Source: Mactromeris polynyma (taxonomy: Eukaryota; Mollusca; Bivalvia; Venerida; Mactridae). From it: 64,000 nt of DNA. Positions 24,605 through 38,000 of this stretch are shown here, in pieces. The stretch lies in contig JASFXZ010000002.1 of the NCBI GenBank assembly GCA_032209605.1, forward strand, positions 56,608,431 through 56,672,430, written 5' to 3'. The notes below the pieces were generated by a model. The model worked only from the letters and a program-made list of their open reading frames with translations. It was not told the origin of the DNA and did not search any database. Both the position numbers and the translations under genes were made by a program. The stretch's first letter is position 1. Every line of letters starts with the position of its first letter.

Positions 24605-25133
24605 GGCCTGAAATGGCTACCGGGAGACGCGGACTCTGTTGATCGATACCGGTTTAGTACTCGCCCGCCCGTACATATCGGACTTTAACACGGTCTTTCA
24701 AACGTTTCACTAACACAGATGAGCGCCATTTTTGAAATGCCTTGTTGACACAGAAAATGTAACTTGCTATTTCCTTTATGTTGCCGTGTTGATTGCACCT
24801 TATATTCCTTCCCCATGTTCATAATTGCAAAACATTTCCTTGTTGCCAGATGAAGTTAAGCGAATGGTGTATATTACGGTTCCTACACTTAGTTAAAACG
24901 TTCCATTTCAGTTTCAAATTTGCTCTTCAACTTCGCCACTTGTTCAGATGTTTTTTTTATTTCGTTTGTCGCCAAATCATGAAGGCGTATATATATTTAC
25001 AAATTAAGGCATCTGGTAAATACCAAAACCACATCAAGAATAATATGAACATAGCTATTGGTGAATTGCAGCATAGTGTTTGTGGGGCGGAGTTAGATGG
25101 CTGCTACATTCATGACATTAGCTCGGTAATACA
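24605..25133. other. Upstream region of KNL1, left part
   Basis: Contains a short CpG-richer stretch near 24615-24670. No coding exon recognised. A non-coding first exon or promoter of KNL1 could lie here or at 25690-26006, but nothing in the sequence fixes it. Confidence 0.3.
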
Positions 25134-25681
25134 TAATCCGAGACTTCTCTGACCCTATAGCCTTTTTTTTTTTTTTTGCGGCTTAGGGTCAGAGGAACTC
25201 CTATAGTAAAAACCCGGGGATTACTGAAAACCGTACAGTCGTGTACTTTAAACGGTGTATGTGGCGTTTGGTCTCATTTTAACGGAAAGTTACCCGAACA
25301 AATCGGTAAATTGATATTTAATTTACCAATCTGCATCGATCACGTGACAGCCAGGTGCTTTGACCCAAATACATATTTACATGAAGAAAATTATTTTTTT
25401 AGCTTACTCTGAAAAGGATTGACCGTAACAACGTATTAAAGGTTTTCAAAACAAATGTTACGGTTCAGATAGGTTAATTAATATATTGATAATATATGTA
25501 TATGCATGAAATGTTAATCCAATGAATGTTTACATAGATATATTGATTTAAAGTTCCTCTCCCGCGCGGGAGAGGAAATCCCCGGGTTTTTACTATAGGA
25601 GTTCCTCTGACCCTAACCAGCAACATGAAATATCAAAAATCGTAAAAGGGGCTGGTTTAGGGACAGAGAAGGCTCGGATTA
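25134..25681. mobile_element. Foldback MITE with 9-bp target-site duplication
   Basis: The element begins TAATCCGAG and ends CTCGGATTA, and is flanked on both sides by the same 9 bp, GGTAATACA (25125-25133 and 25682-25690). Its arms are long: an outer imperfect section (25134-25165 against about 25640-25681) and an inner section of 38 bp that is perfectly inverted (25183-25220 against 25579-25616). A 24-bp perfect palindrome lies at 25554-25577. There is no transposase. A 9-bp duplication fits MULE-like elements, 8 bp would fit hAT or P; the superfamily is inference. It lies shortly before the first KNL1 coding exon. Confidence 0.85.
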
Positions 25682-26006
25682 GGTAATACAGTATGGTAAA
25701 TATGCATTGCAGGTATGTCAATAAGAGCTGGGACCCAGTAACTTAAGCATCATCACCCGACTCCTTTAGTTATATAAAATATCATATTCATAATGAAGGG
25801 GAATACTCTACAGTCTACTTTGGCCTACAGACTAGCGCCCACTGGTGAATTTTCTGCTACTTCAAGAATATATTAGTGACACCCTTACATAGGAGATTTT
25901 ACTGAACTTTGGAGATGAAAAAAATGTGTTTTGTATAATTGACAGTGTATACCAGTATCAATGATTATGTATTCTTACTTTATATCAAGCTCATTTTTAT
26001 CTTCAG

Positions 26007-29000
26007 GTGAGTATCAACTAAGAACAATGAATCGGAAGTCAAAATCATTTGGCAGGAGGTCATCAGTAAGTGAACATTTATATTTTACCTATTATATTGT
26101 ACTTGATGTTTACTGATATATAATAATGTAAAACTCTGTATAAACAACTTCCGTCTGTAGCAAATTTTAAATGTTCAAATTACCATTTGTGAATATGCTA
26201 ATAACCTCGATCTGCATATTTATATTTATTATTGACTGCCCTGTAATACATACATGGTTATTACCTTAGAGCAGAAAATGTATATTACTTGGTAACGTGT
26301 AATTTTATCTTATCACTTTTCAGATCTTAAAGCTAGATGCAAACTGGGTAAGTGGTTTTGTTTCTTTTTAGTTGTTAGTTTTTCTTTTTAGTTGTTATTT
26401 TTTCTTTTTGCATTGTTCTTTCCTTATAAAAAGTAAAACAAAGTTTTTTTTGACAAAAAACATTCTGTGGTTAACCCTTTATTCCATGATAACTCGTTTT
26501 CACGTCCTTATCGTATCTCCATGATCAGGCGTTTTCACTCACTTGTTTTCAAAACGCTATAAATCCATTTTTTCTTAAAGTACAATCACTTAATTATTCC
26601 ATTTTAAACATCAATCTTCTATCTATTGAAAGCATGTGTAAAATTATGGTGTTTATATTTAAACATTTCCCAGAAATAGCGCATAAACAATCACAGGTAA
26701 AGATTTTCACCACATGCGTCTTCTACAAATATGCTCTGCAACCGAATTTACATGACACCTGGCAATGTTCCAATTTGCTTCACTGGTAAACAAAATCTTT
26801 AAGTAGGTCAAATGATAAATTCTGCCACAGTCATACTCAGAATTTAACAGATCAGAGAAAACATTTCAAAGACTTCAGTAGATCAGAGGATCTTTCAAAT
26901 ATTTCATTTTCGCCGCTGCTATTCATGATGGAAAGTGTCAATATCCCATTCCAGTCAGTGTGGCACGAGTGCGGTATTGTTTTAAAAATCAAAGGGATTA
27001 AATTATAAAAACTGGTAAGTGGCCTTGCCAATCAACAAATTGTGTAGATCACCCGGGGGGGGGGGGGTTATTGCTTTCTTTGTTTTGACAGCTGTCTGGA
27101 GAGATATTTTGGGTCCGAGTTATACAATTATACAAGTAGTTGTTGTTGTTGTAAAAAAAGATGACTTGAAATTTATTAGTGCAGTTTGGGCAAATGTGTT
27201 GATATACTTTAAAGAAGCAAATATTCCTGATTTATGTCATATAAAGTAATAGAATTAATAGAGATGCTAGTTTTAGCCATATTTTTTTCTAAAAAAATAG
27301 CGTCTAAAAACGGCCGCGAATCAGGTTTTGAGTTGATTTGTAAATTTACTCTGAAGAACATCGGTAGTGTTCACACGTTTTTTTGGGTCATATTATAACA
27401 TCTGGTGAATAACTAGACACAAACGTCTTTGTTTAAAGCAATATTCATCTAATTATGATGTTTGATTACAATATAAGGATCAACCATTTAAGTGTTGGGC
27501 ACTCAGTTGTACTTACATATCGAGGGCTCAACGCAACACCGTCGTAACTCCTATGTATTTATATAGGAGTTACGACAGTTTTGCGTTGAGCCCTCGAATA
27601 TTGTGAACATCTACAGTGTGTTTGAACATGTTATTTGCATGAATAAATTCATTATAAAATTGAATAATTAGAAATATTGACTGAAATTGTGTCTGGAGTA
27701 TAATTTTTTTTCGTTTATAAATAATTGTAATAGCCAATTAATATGTTCAATTGGGATTATAATCCCAATTTCACCATAAACTTTTTTAGAAATGCACCAA
27801 TTGTATGTATATCTTAAATTGTTATTCATGTATCTTCCATAATTCCCTACAACTTTTACATTCATGTATAAATGATTAAACCAAAACTTTACACTGTTAT
27901 TTCATGTTGAAGTATATAGGTGTCATTCACCAATTATTTTCCAATAACCTGTATGGAGATAGTGTAGGCTATGTGACCAGTCTCTTATCAGGATACAGTA
28001 GGTAAATGGGTTAGGGGTCTATGGAGTAAAGGGTTAAACAGTGACACATGTTAGTTAACTTTCGTCTCCTTGTAAATTAATACATGCATCTAAATTTTCA
28101 ATGAATCTGACATCAGAATGTAAGATCCCAAGGCTGAGCATATTAGCCGTCTTTGGCTGTAACATAGTTTGCTGCACAGACGTTAATAATTATAATGCTT
28201 GATTTTGTATGTCACACAGGAGAATGACACAGGAATTCTTGGAAGGAATAGACAATCTTCTAGAAGAGTGAGTTTTGCAGAAACCTACCAAGTGAAGTAT
28301 GTATAGTAAACAGTTATTAATATGATTTATGCATTTTCTTGAATAAATGTATAAAAGTTATATACATGACTTATGAGGCTGTAAACTGTAAAGTTTTGTT
28401 ATGTTTTACTGTCAAAGCAAAGTGTCTTGAGGATGTGCAGGTCAATTGGACTGGTCATCTCAAAATTGTACCAGTCTGAATGCAACTTTACCTACGACTA
28501 AATAAGGAAAATATAGTGTTTAGAATTAGAGTACAGGTAAATTACCAAAATTTTACCATTTACAAGGACTGAAAGACGGGCAAATATTACCAGACCTGGG
28601 TTTTTGTACCTGTCGAGACTGGAGAACTGGTGTCTATCAGAATTACTGGTTTAACAAAGATCTCCTTGGTTCTAGCAGGATATTGTTCGGATTCTTAAAT
28701 TGATTTATACATACGTTTGTCTTGACTCTTCATTATATTATGGTTGGAGTCATATTCACATTAAGATCATATTCTGTGTGGTGGGGAGTTTGGAGATACA
28801 CTGTATTTATTTTGGTGTCTTAGAACTGTGCCAAACTTTCATGTCTTGTGTATCATTATACTATTTGAGTTTTTTAGGGAATTCCCACGAGACTCACCAA
28901 GGGCGTTCAAGGATGTTGATCATGACGTGGAAGGTAACTAAACTACATTTGTCTTCATAAATAAATACAATACCAGCTGACTCGGAGCATAGCCAGTAGT

Positions 29001-32000
29001 AAACTATTGTCTGTGAGTGTCCTCATGTATATCCAGGAGACCAGTATTGTCATATAATTGAGCAGATTAACATTCTTGTAAATGAAGGCAAGAAAGTTGG
29101 TATTACATCTATATTCAGTTCATAGAAAAAGGCATTAGTAATACGATCTTTATACACATGCCTAAAATGGAAGATGAAAACTGTAAATTAGATTTCAGAA
29201 GTCTGTTACAGATTTAAAACCAGTGTGTACTTGTACCTTGCATGCATACATTTTACTTCAAGGTGTTCCAAAATATCAGTCAGTTCAATAAAAAGCCTGT
29301 TTTAAAAAGCCTGTTTTAATCTTTATTCAAACAGTAAAAAAATTCACATTAGTTTTATCCTGGTATATTTCCTTTATCAATTCAGGGGAGAGAATCGTCT
29401 TTTTGCTGATTTCCAAAATGTTTTGGAAAAGGGTGAATCTGTTGTCAGATTTGGTCAGATATGTGCAAAATGGTAGTTTAAGGGTGTTAGGGTTTATTCT
29501 CACCCCTGAAATCTTACCAAGACGATTTCTTTATTTCAGATGCACCAGAACCTACAGACAAGTGAGTACCAGAACTTTGCATTCTGATATTGTCAAAGCA
29601 TGGGGGTTATTTAAGCTGTGTATGAACTTTTACCATGTCAGGCTTATCACAATGTATTTGTCTATTAATTAGAAAATAACAGTGTTAACATTAGTGTATC
29701 TGTGTTTAAATGTAAGAATTTTTCAGTAACAAATTATTTATATTGGATGAAAATGGCTTATAATTCATAGAGGAAAGAGAGAAGTAATTGGTACCTTCAC
29801 AATTTTGAGTTCTAAGAAAGTGGTGAAGGATACTGAAATATAATTTCTATAAGTGAACAGTGTATTCATGTGTTGTGGTTTCTAGAGAAAACAATGTAAT
29901 GAATACCTGTCATTAAACATAATGACTGATGACAATGATATACTCGCACACTTTTTATAAATGTGTCATTAATTTATTGATATTTTACTGATGGTTGGAT
30001 TTTATTGAATGCAAAATATACATTGTATAATTTCAGTGGTGGTCAGACAAAGAGTGAAGGCATTACAGGTAATATTTTTGGCATTTAGATGGACAATTAG
30101 TTAATGTCAACACCACTTGGGCACTGATGGATCGGTGCTTTTTGTGAACTAGTGTTACAATATCATGTACAACTAAACAAAAGTATAGAGAATAAACTGA
30201 AGATAAATACATCTTGTGCAGTTACTGTGTACATGTCCTTCTGTCCAAGCGATGTGAGGTTTGAGCATGTCTGATTGATGCAAGTTTGAGCACATACGGG
30301 CAGTATGAGGTTTGAGCATGTCTGATTGATGCAAGTTTGAGTACATACGGGCAGTATGAGGTTTGAGCATGTCTGATTGATGCAAGTTTAAGCACATACG
30401 GGCAGTATGAGGTTTGAGCATGTATGGTTGATGCAAGTTTGAGCACATATGGGCAGTATGAGGTTTGAGCATGTCTGATTGATGCAAGTTTGAGCACATA
30501 CAGGCAGTATGAGGTTTGAGCATGTCTGATTGATGCAAGTTTGAGCACATATGGGCAGTATGAGGTTTGAGCATGTCTGATTGATGCAAGTTTGAGCACA
30601 TACAGGCAGTATGAGGTTTGAGCATGTCTGATTGATGCAAGTTTGAGCACATACGGGCAGTATGAGGTTTGAGCATGTCTGATTGATGCAAGTTTGAGCA
30701 CATACAGGCAGTATGAGGTTTGAGCATGTCTGATTGATGCAAGTTTGAGCACATACGGGCAGTATGAGGTTTGAGCATGTCTGAATGATGCAAGTTTGAG
30801 CACATACGGGCAGTATGAGGTTTGAGCATGTCTGATTGGTGCAAGTTTGAGCACATACGAGCAGTATGAGGTTTGAGCATGTCTGATTGATGCAAGTTTG
30901 AGCACATACGGGCAGTATGAGGTTTGAGCATGTCTGATTGATGCAAGTTTGAGCACATACGGGCAGTATGAGGTTTGAGCATGTCTGATTGATGCAAGTT
31001 TGAGCACATACGGGCAGTATGAGGTTTGAGCATGTCTGATTGATGCAAGTTTGAGCACATACGGGCAGTATGAGGTTTGAGCATGTCTGAATGATGCAAG
31101 TTTGAGCACATACGGGCAGTATGAGGTTTGAGCATGTCTGATTGATGCAAGTTTGAGCACATACGAGCAGTATGAGGTTTGAGCATGTCTGATTGATGCA
31201 AGTTTGAGCACATACGAGCAGTATGAGGTTTGAGCATGTCTGATTGATGCAAGTTTGAGCACATACGGGCAGTATGAGGTTTGAGCATGTATGGTTGATG
31301 CAAGTTTGAGCACATATGGGCAGTATGAGGTTTGAGCATGTCTGATTGATGCAAGTTTGAGCACATACAGGCAGAATGAGGTTTGAGCATGTCTGATTGA
31401 TGCAAGTTTGAGCACATACGGGCAGTATGAGGTTTGAGCATGTCTGATTGATGCAAGTTTGAGCACATACGAGCAGTATGAGGTTTGAGCATGTCTGATT
31501 GATGCAAGTTTGAGCACATATGGGCAGTATGAGGTTTGAGCATGTCTGATTGATGCAAGTTTGATCACATATGGGCAGTATGAGGTTTGAGCATGTCTGA
31601 TTGATGCAAGTTGGAGCACATACGAGCAGTATGAGGTTTGAGCATGTCTGATTGATGCAAGTTTGAGCACATATGGGCAGTATGAGGTTTGAGCATGTAT
31701 GGTTGATGTGATATCTTAGTGATACGAGTTTTGAGGGATATGAAGTTTGAGCGCATCCCAGTGATGTGAGGTTTGAGCACATCGTCTACACATGTTAAGG
31801 TAATTGAAGTAAAGTACTGTGGACTCAAAGACTAAATGTATAACAAACATATATTTAAAACAAAGAAACTGTGTGGAGCTAGTAGTAACTGGCCCTTATC
31901 TGTTTTATGCAGCTTGACTCAGTTATATGATTATCAAGTACTTGTTAGAGTTTGTCTTTAACTTTTGTTCATTAACATGGTATATATTTGTTATATTACA

Positions 32001-35000
32001 GGTCTGGATAAACTTCTCACAGGGACAATACAGACACCATATCAGGTAACATATATTGTACAGAACATTTTATTTGACCACATCTGTGCAACTCCTCTGA
32101 CCTCAAAGGGTGACATTGACCTTTCAGTCCCAGGCACAGTTTATGCGTGATATGCCCTGTATAGCATTGTATATCCCTATTCTCTTCATCTCTTGATTAT
32201 TAGCAGGCTTGGCATGTTGCCTTTGGTCATGTAGTATCAGGAAATCATCTGATAATGTTCATAATTATCTACAAATATATCAAGGTTCCATATTTGTCAT
32301 CTACTGTATAAGTGGTAGAATTTGTGATATGGATATGTTTGCAAATTTAAGAAAATGAAATAATATCAGCAAGTGTATTTGGCTTATTCACTGAAGTGCA
32401 TTTTCATGTTCTTGACTATTAACTATAGTACTACTCATGTCGGAGGTTTGCAAACATTTCTACTTGTGAAATATTTGAAATGGGTGATTTGCAATTTTTT
32501 GGACTCCATTATATCCATTTAATACAGTAAAAATAATAGAACTGTATATTGTTTCAGACCAATACTGACTACAATATTCCTGATATGGCATCAGCATCAT
32601 TTAACTTATTTGATAAGACAATACTGGACCCTGTTGACATGGAAACTACATATGCAGGGGGAGAAATTAGAACCTGTTTTCCTCAGATGGATTTCCAGAA
32701 TGAGCCATCAGTAGAACTGACATTTGATGCTTCGTCTCTGTTACAAAGTCTCAAAGGGAAAACTTCAGATAGGTAACATGACTGTCAGACCATTTTATTT
32801 TTTCTGTGAAAGATGTATAAGTGTTAAAAATACCTTTAAAAATCGACACGAGTATTTCATTGAAATTTGTATTATAATTATATACATCATCATTGTGGAC
32901 AGATTTCAAAATGCAAGTCACATCCACTACAAAACTGCCTGAAAATAGTAAACTATTAAGTGTAGTGGCTAGTTTGACTTTTGGTGATATTCAACACTAT
33001 GCTTAAATTGTCAACCTTCATTTGGAAATGTGGACATGAGTTATTCTTTGTGTTCTGTGGACATGTTTCTGAAATTAATGACTCTTTGTAGATTTGCGAC
33101 TCTGACAATTTTGTATAATCCTGAACCATAATGTAACTGGAAATATTTCAATATGAATCGTTTCATGAAAAGTCTCAGAGTGAAATATAAATCTTTACTT
33201 CATTTATCATCTTACATATAATGACCTGTTTACCTTCAATAACCTTATGAGAAACTAGCCTTACACCTTAATGTTTCACTAAAAATAGTCAAATTATGCA
33301 ATACTGAAATTTAATGCAAATCAGAACTATAACCGTTTTTTTAAAATTAACATCAATATCAAGTATGAATAAACACTGTATGAAGCGACCGATGTAAACA
33401 AAAATAAATGCGAGTCTATATTGAAAACCGAAAGTAGGAATATTCAATAAATATCTAGACAGCGTTTACGGTGAAAATCTCAACAAATTCGTCGTAATCA
33501 CAGTATTCATTGTAATATCGTACCTTTCACGGGTCGTCCGTTTGATAAAAGACCTAAATACCGTTTTGTTTGATCAATTTATGAAAGGCTTAACTTGTCG
33601 TCCATGTTGGTTCTCCACACGCGTCGTGTAAACACACTCATGTCGAAATTCATTACAAAGCTAAGCGCTCATTGGTCAGCAGTAGTTGCTTATCCAATCA
33701 GATCTCACCTTACATTGCAGCAGTAGGCTTTTCACAGTCGAATATTTAATTGTCCCAATTTTGTTCGAAGCTTGGGGGAAACCCAATAATAGGTATGTTT
33801 ATACAACGAATGCACTGCAGATGTCTCGCTTGAATACACGTCATGTCCCAGAAATTTACGGCGACTTATATTTCGCCATACTTTTTAAGGTATTCCACCC
33901 ATAATGGACATTTCTCCAAAGGCAAATGAAACTTGTACCGATTCAATCTGTACTATAATGCGTATAAAAATTAAAAATTTCATAAATTTTTACCGTTTAA
34001 AAAAAGTTATGACCTTTTTTATGCCCCAACTCTAAAAGGGGGGGCATATAGATTTGCCCTTGTTCGTCCGTCCGTTTTTCCGTCCGTCACAAAATCTTGT
34101 GTCACTCATATCTCCAAGAGTATTATGAGCCAGAGTCATAAAACTTTACAGGAATGTTCACCAGCATGTGTAGTTGTGCACCTGGGGTTTCATGTTTGGC
34201 TGTGCCTAGTAAGTACAAAGTTATGGCCCTTGACCTAGTTAAAGTATAGCCTACAGAGTATGCAATCTTGTGTCACTCATAATAAGTCATATCTCCAAAA
34301 GTATATGAGCCAGAGTCATGTATGGTTACGCCCAGTAAGTGCAAAGTTATGGCCCTTGACTTATCACCATAATCAGTACAGTTGTTCACTTGGTAATTTT
34401 GATATCCATTCACAAACTATGAGCAGAATAATAGCATTAGCTTTTGTGACTAAGGCTGCAAGTGGGGGCATCTGTGTCCCATGGACGCATTCTAGTTCTT
34501 TGTAAACTTCCTTCCTGAAAAAGACAGCCATACAAAAATGACCAGTAAATGGCAAATTAACATTACACTTCTAATTTTGTAATATTTCTTGTTTAGGAAA
34601 GCATCTTTGTACTAATCAGATATGTAGATTAAAGTAATGTAAGAAGCGGCCACAAGAAATTCAAAGAAAATGTTTGTTTTCCTACATTTATGCATATAGC
34701 ATTTAAGAAATGGGCAAATTTCCTTTCAAAATTAAAATATTGTTAATAGATGACAGATGACCTAAACTAAATTGATGTATCAATGGAGCATCAAATTTTC
34801 TGTAATAGAAATTATTTACATTATCTAACACAGAATATATCAAACTTTTAGAGACTTTTACCGTCCGGTTACAGCCCAATTTCATTATGAACAGAATGAC
34901 ATGCACATTTCTCTGAGAAAAAGTAACACTTCTAAGTGGTTTTGTTTGCTTTTTCACAAAAGAATTAGATTTTTTCTGGAAAATTTAACTTAGTATTGTT

Positions 35001-38000
35001 GTAAAACATAATAATATTGAGTGTGCAACAAAATCATGGTAATTTTTGGTCTTTTAATAACCTTTTAAACATTTTCACTATATTTTCAATATAATATCAC
35101 TTTATAAAAAATTTCAGGTTTTTTAAATTATTTCAATTCTTTGTTTTTAGAAAAACGTATTGAAGCAATTTTGAATAGGATGTTATAATTCAAAAACATT
35201 ATAAATGATAATATTTTGATATTAATTTTTCTAACAAGTTTTATATTTTGCTTACTGAGCCATACATATACAATGGAAATGAAGTATTTCAATTGTGGGT
35301 AGAATACCTTAAAGTTGGCGAAACGAATTGACTTTCGGCGACTTCTTCGCCCACTTCGCCTAGTAGCTTAATTGTTCCTTTGGTGTTATTTTTTCGTCTA
35401 CTGACAAAATAAAACCCTGTGATTTTGCGTTTGGACGTCATTATTGTTTTGAAGCATGTTCAAGGTCAATGAACATGTGTTTTAATGTTCATGTCAAGCA
35501 GATTGGCATTGCAATTACTACAAATAATGCAACACAGATTTCTGGGAATTCAATACATTCTAACTCGGATTGTAATCGAGTACATTCTGCAAGATATTCT
35601 GCTTAATTCTGTGTTAATTTCTCCTTTGTCAGCATTTCCCTTCTCTAAGGTTCCCACTGCCATTCCTCTATAAGTGGAACAAACACTTGCTGTATATGTG
35701 GTAAATAATAAGAGATAGGTAATATTTTCCTTTCAATATTTACAGCTTGAAGAAACTACAGATTTACTCTCCAAACAGGGAACGAAATATACAGGACAGT
35801 GATGTGCAGTCAGCTTTAAATGATGATAGATTTTCCCTAAACATCAACTTCTCACATCACGATAAGGAGAATATCATGGTTCCTATGGAAACATTCCAAT
35901 GTGTGGGAAATAAATCCGGTCCTGGACCTAAGGCTTTCATTGAGCGTTTTCTTGGCAGAGGTTCTGATTTACTCAATACTCAAACAATGAATGATGAAAT
36001 GGAGATTACATGTGCCGATGGTTTCTATGCTGCTGAGAAAGAAAATAGTTCTGCTACAGCTACCAATAAGCCCTATAAACCTGGTGGCCTAAAAATGCAG
36101 TCTGATTATAGTGATGGAAATGAAGGTAATGATAGAACAAGATGCTTTAATTTTGAGGACGATGATTATGCCATGGACGAAACAAAGTGTATTGGAGGCA
36201 TTCTTAATAATGGCAGTGCCCGTAGTGTTTTGAGAAGTGGTGAAATGAAGACAAACAAGAAGCTAGGAGATGATTCTGTTTCAGCCTTGTCAAATTCTAT
36301 TATTGCCGATTCTAAACAGTCGGACCAGACAATTAATTTCAAATACTCTGTTATGGATGAAGATATTGAGGAAACGAAAGTTGTAGGTGGCATTGTATAC
36401 AAAGCTGATACTGTAGATAATGATGGTGATGTTGGTATGGACATCACACTGGATGTCTCACAAAGTGTTCCAATGGAAGAAACAAAGGCATTGGGTAGTA
36501 TCGTTGTCACTGAACCCCAGATTAAAATCCCAGTTGGAACTGAAAACAATATTGATGGAGCGATGGACAAAACAATTAAATTATCCGAAGCAATGGAAGA
36601 AACCAAACCTATTGGTGGTATTCTGAAGAATGTTACACTCACCGAACACTTAAATACTAGTATAGAATTGCCAGTCAGTGTCATGGATACAACTACAAAG
36701 TTGTCGGAAGCTATGGAAGAAACCAGACCAGTTGGTGGCATTCTTGATAATTCTGTCTCTGACAACAAAGATGCAAGAAGGAGTCCAGTTCTAAATAAGA
36801 TCAATGAGACAATAAATCAAACAATGCCTGTAGAAGAAACCAGACCAGTTGGTGGTATTCTTGATATATCTGTTTCAGGCAACAAAGATGCAGGAAGGAA
36901 TCCAGTTCTTAATACGTTCAATGAGACAATAAATCAAACAATGCCCGTAGAAGAAACCAGACCAGTTGGTGGTATTCTTGATATATCTGTTTCAGGCAAC
37001 AAAGATACAAGAAGGAATCCAGTTCTAAATAAGATCAATGAGACAATAAATCAAACAATGCCTGTAGAAGAAACCAGACCAGTTGGTGGTATTCTTGATA
37101 TATCTGTTTCAGGCAACAAAGATACAAGAAGGAATCCAGTTCTAAATAAGATCAATGAGACAATAAATCAAACAATGCCTGTAGAAGAAACCAGACCAGT
37201 TGGTGGTATTTTAAACAAAACAGAGGACAAGACGTTGTACTTTGAAGATGTTAATACTGACTGGACATCACAGGATTTGAAAAATGAACAGCTTGGCAAA
37301 GCTTCTGATGGCACACTTGAACATAAACAACAGTTAACATTTGCCATGGAGGAGACAAAATGTATCACAAGTGTGATTGAAGTTGAACTTAAAGATAAGG
37401 ATGCACCAGTTACTGAGAACTATGAGGAAGTTTTGCCAGTGACAAATAAAACTGTGTTGGATATGTCTGACATGCAAATTACAAGAACAGATTTCGAAAT
37501 GAGGAGAGATCCGGAAAGTGACCAGCTTGTACAGATGGAAGATGTCGAGGTGGATGAAGAAATAACTTTTAAAGGATTGAAGAATAAAAGAAACTTTGAT
37601 GAATGTAGAGAAACTGACGACAAGACCAAGGAGTTTACTCAGACAACCATAAATCTGACAAAATTGAAAGAAAAACTCATTCTTTGTCAGAGAAAATCAA
37701 TGACTAAAACTCCATCAAAAATATCTCCTCTCTGTCCGAATTCATTGACACTAAGTGCTTCAAAGGGAGCTTGTAAAGTTGTGAAAGCTAAGGATGTCAC
37801 TGGAAGTCCGGTTCACAAGAGACAGAAATTGTTCAGTAGTCCTGATGCTGATCAGACAGAAACTACTACATGTACTACTCTCCCTGACAGTGACGTGGAT
37901 AAATCAGTATTGCAGAATACACAAAGTTCACATTTCTTTGGTTTGTACAATTTTAACTACATTGCAGTGACTCATTATATTTAAATGTTATTATAGTTTA

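Noticed and set aside
27019..27249. 76-codon frame beginning near the poly-G run
   Set aside because: Intronic, crosses a homopolymer, and shows no motif or splice support.
30173..31782. Three long minus-strand open frames (about 460-480 codons each)
   Set aside because: They are three frames of the same 51-bp minisatellite inside KNL1 intron 6; open length follows from a stop-free unit divisible by three.
37941..37984. Extension of the MELT exon to the in-frame stop at 37984 as the normal gene end
   Set aside because: Exon 10 joins in phase from the donor at 37941, and the remaining exons complete a KNL1-like C-terminus, so the stop is intronic.
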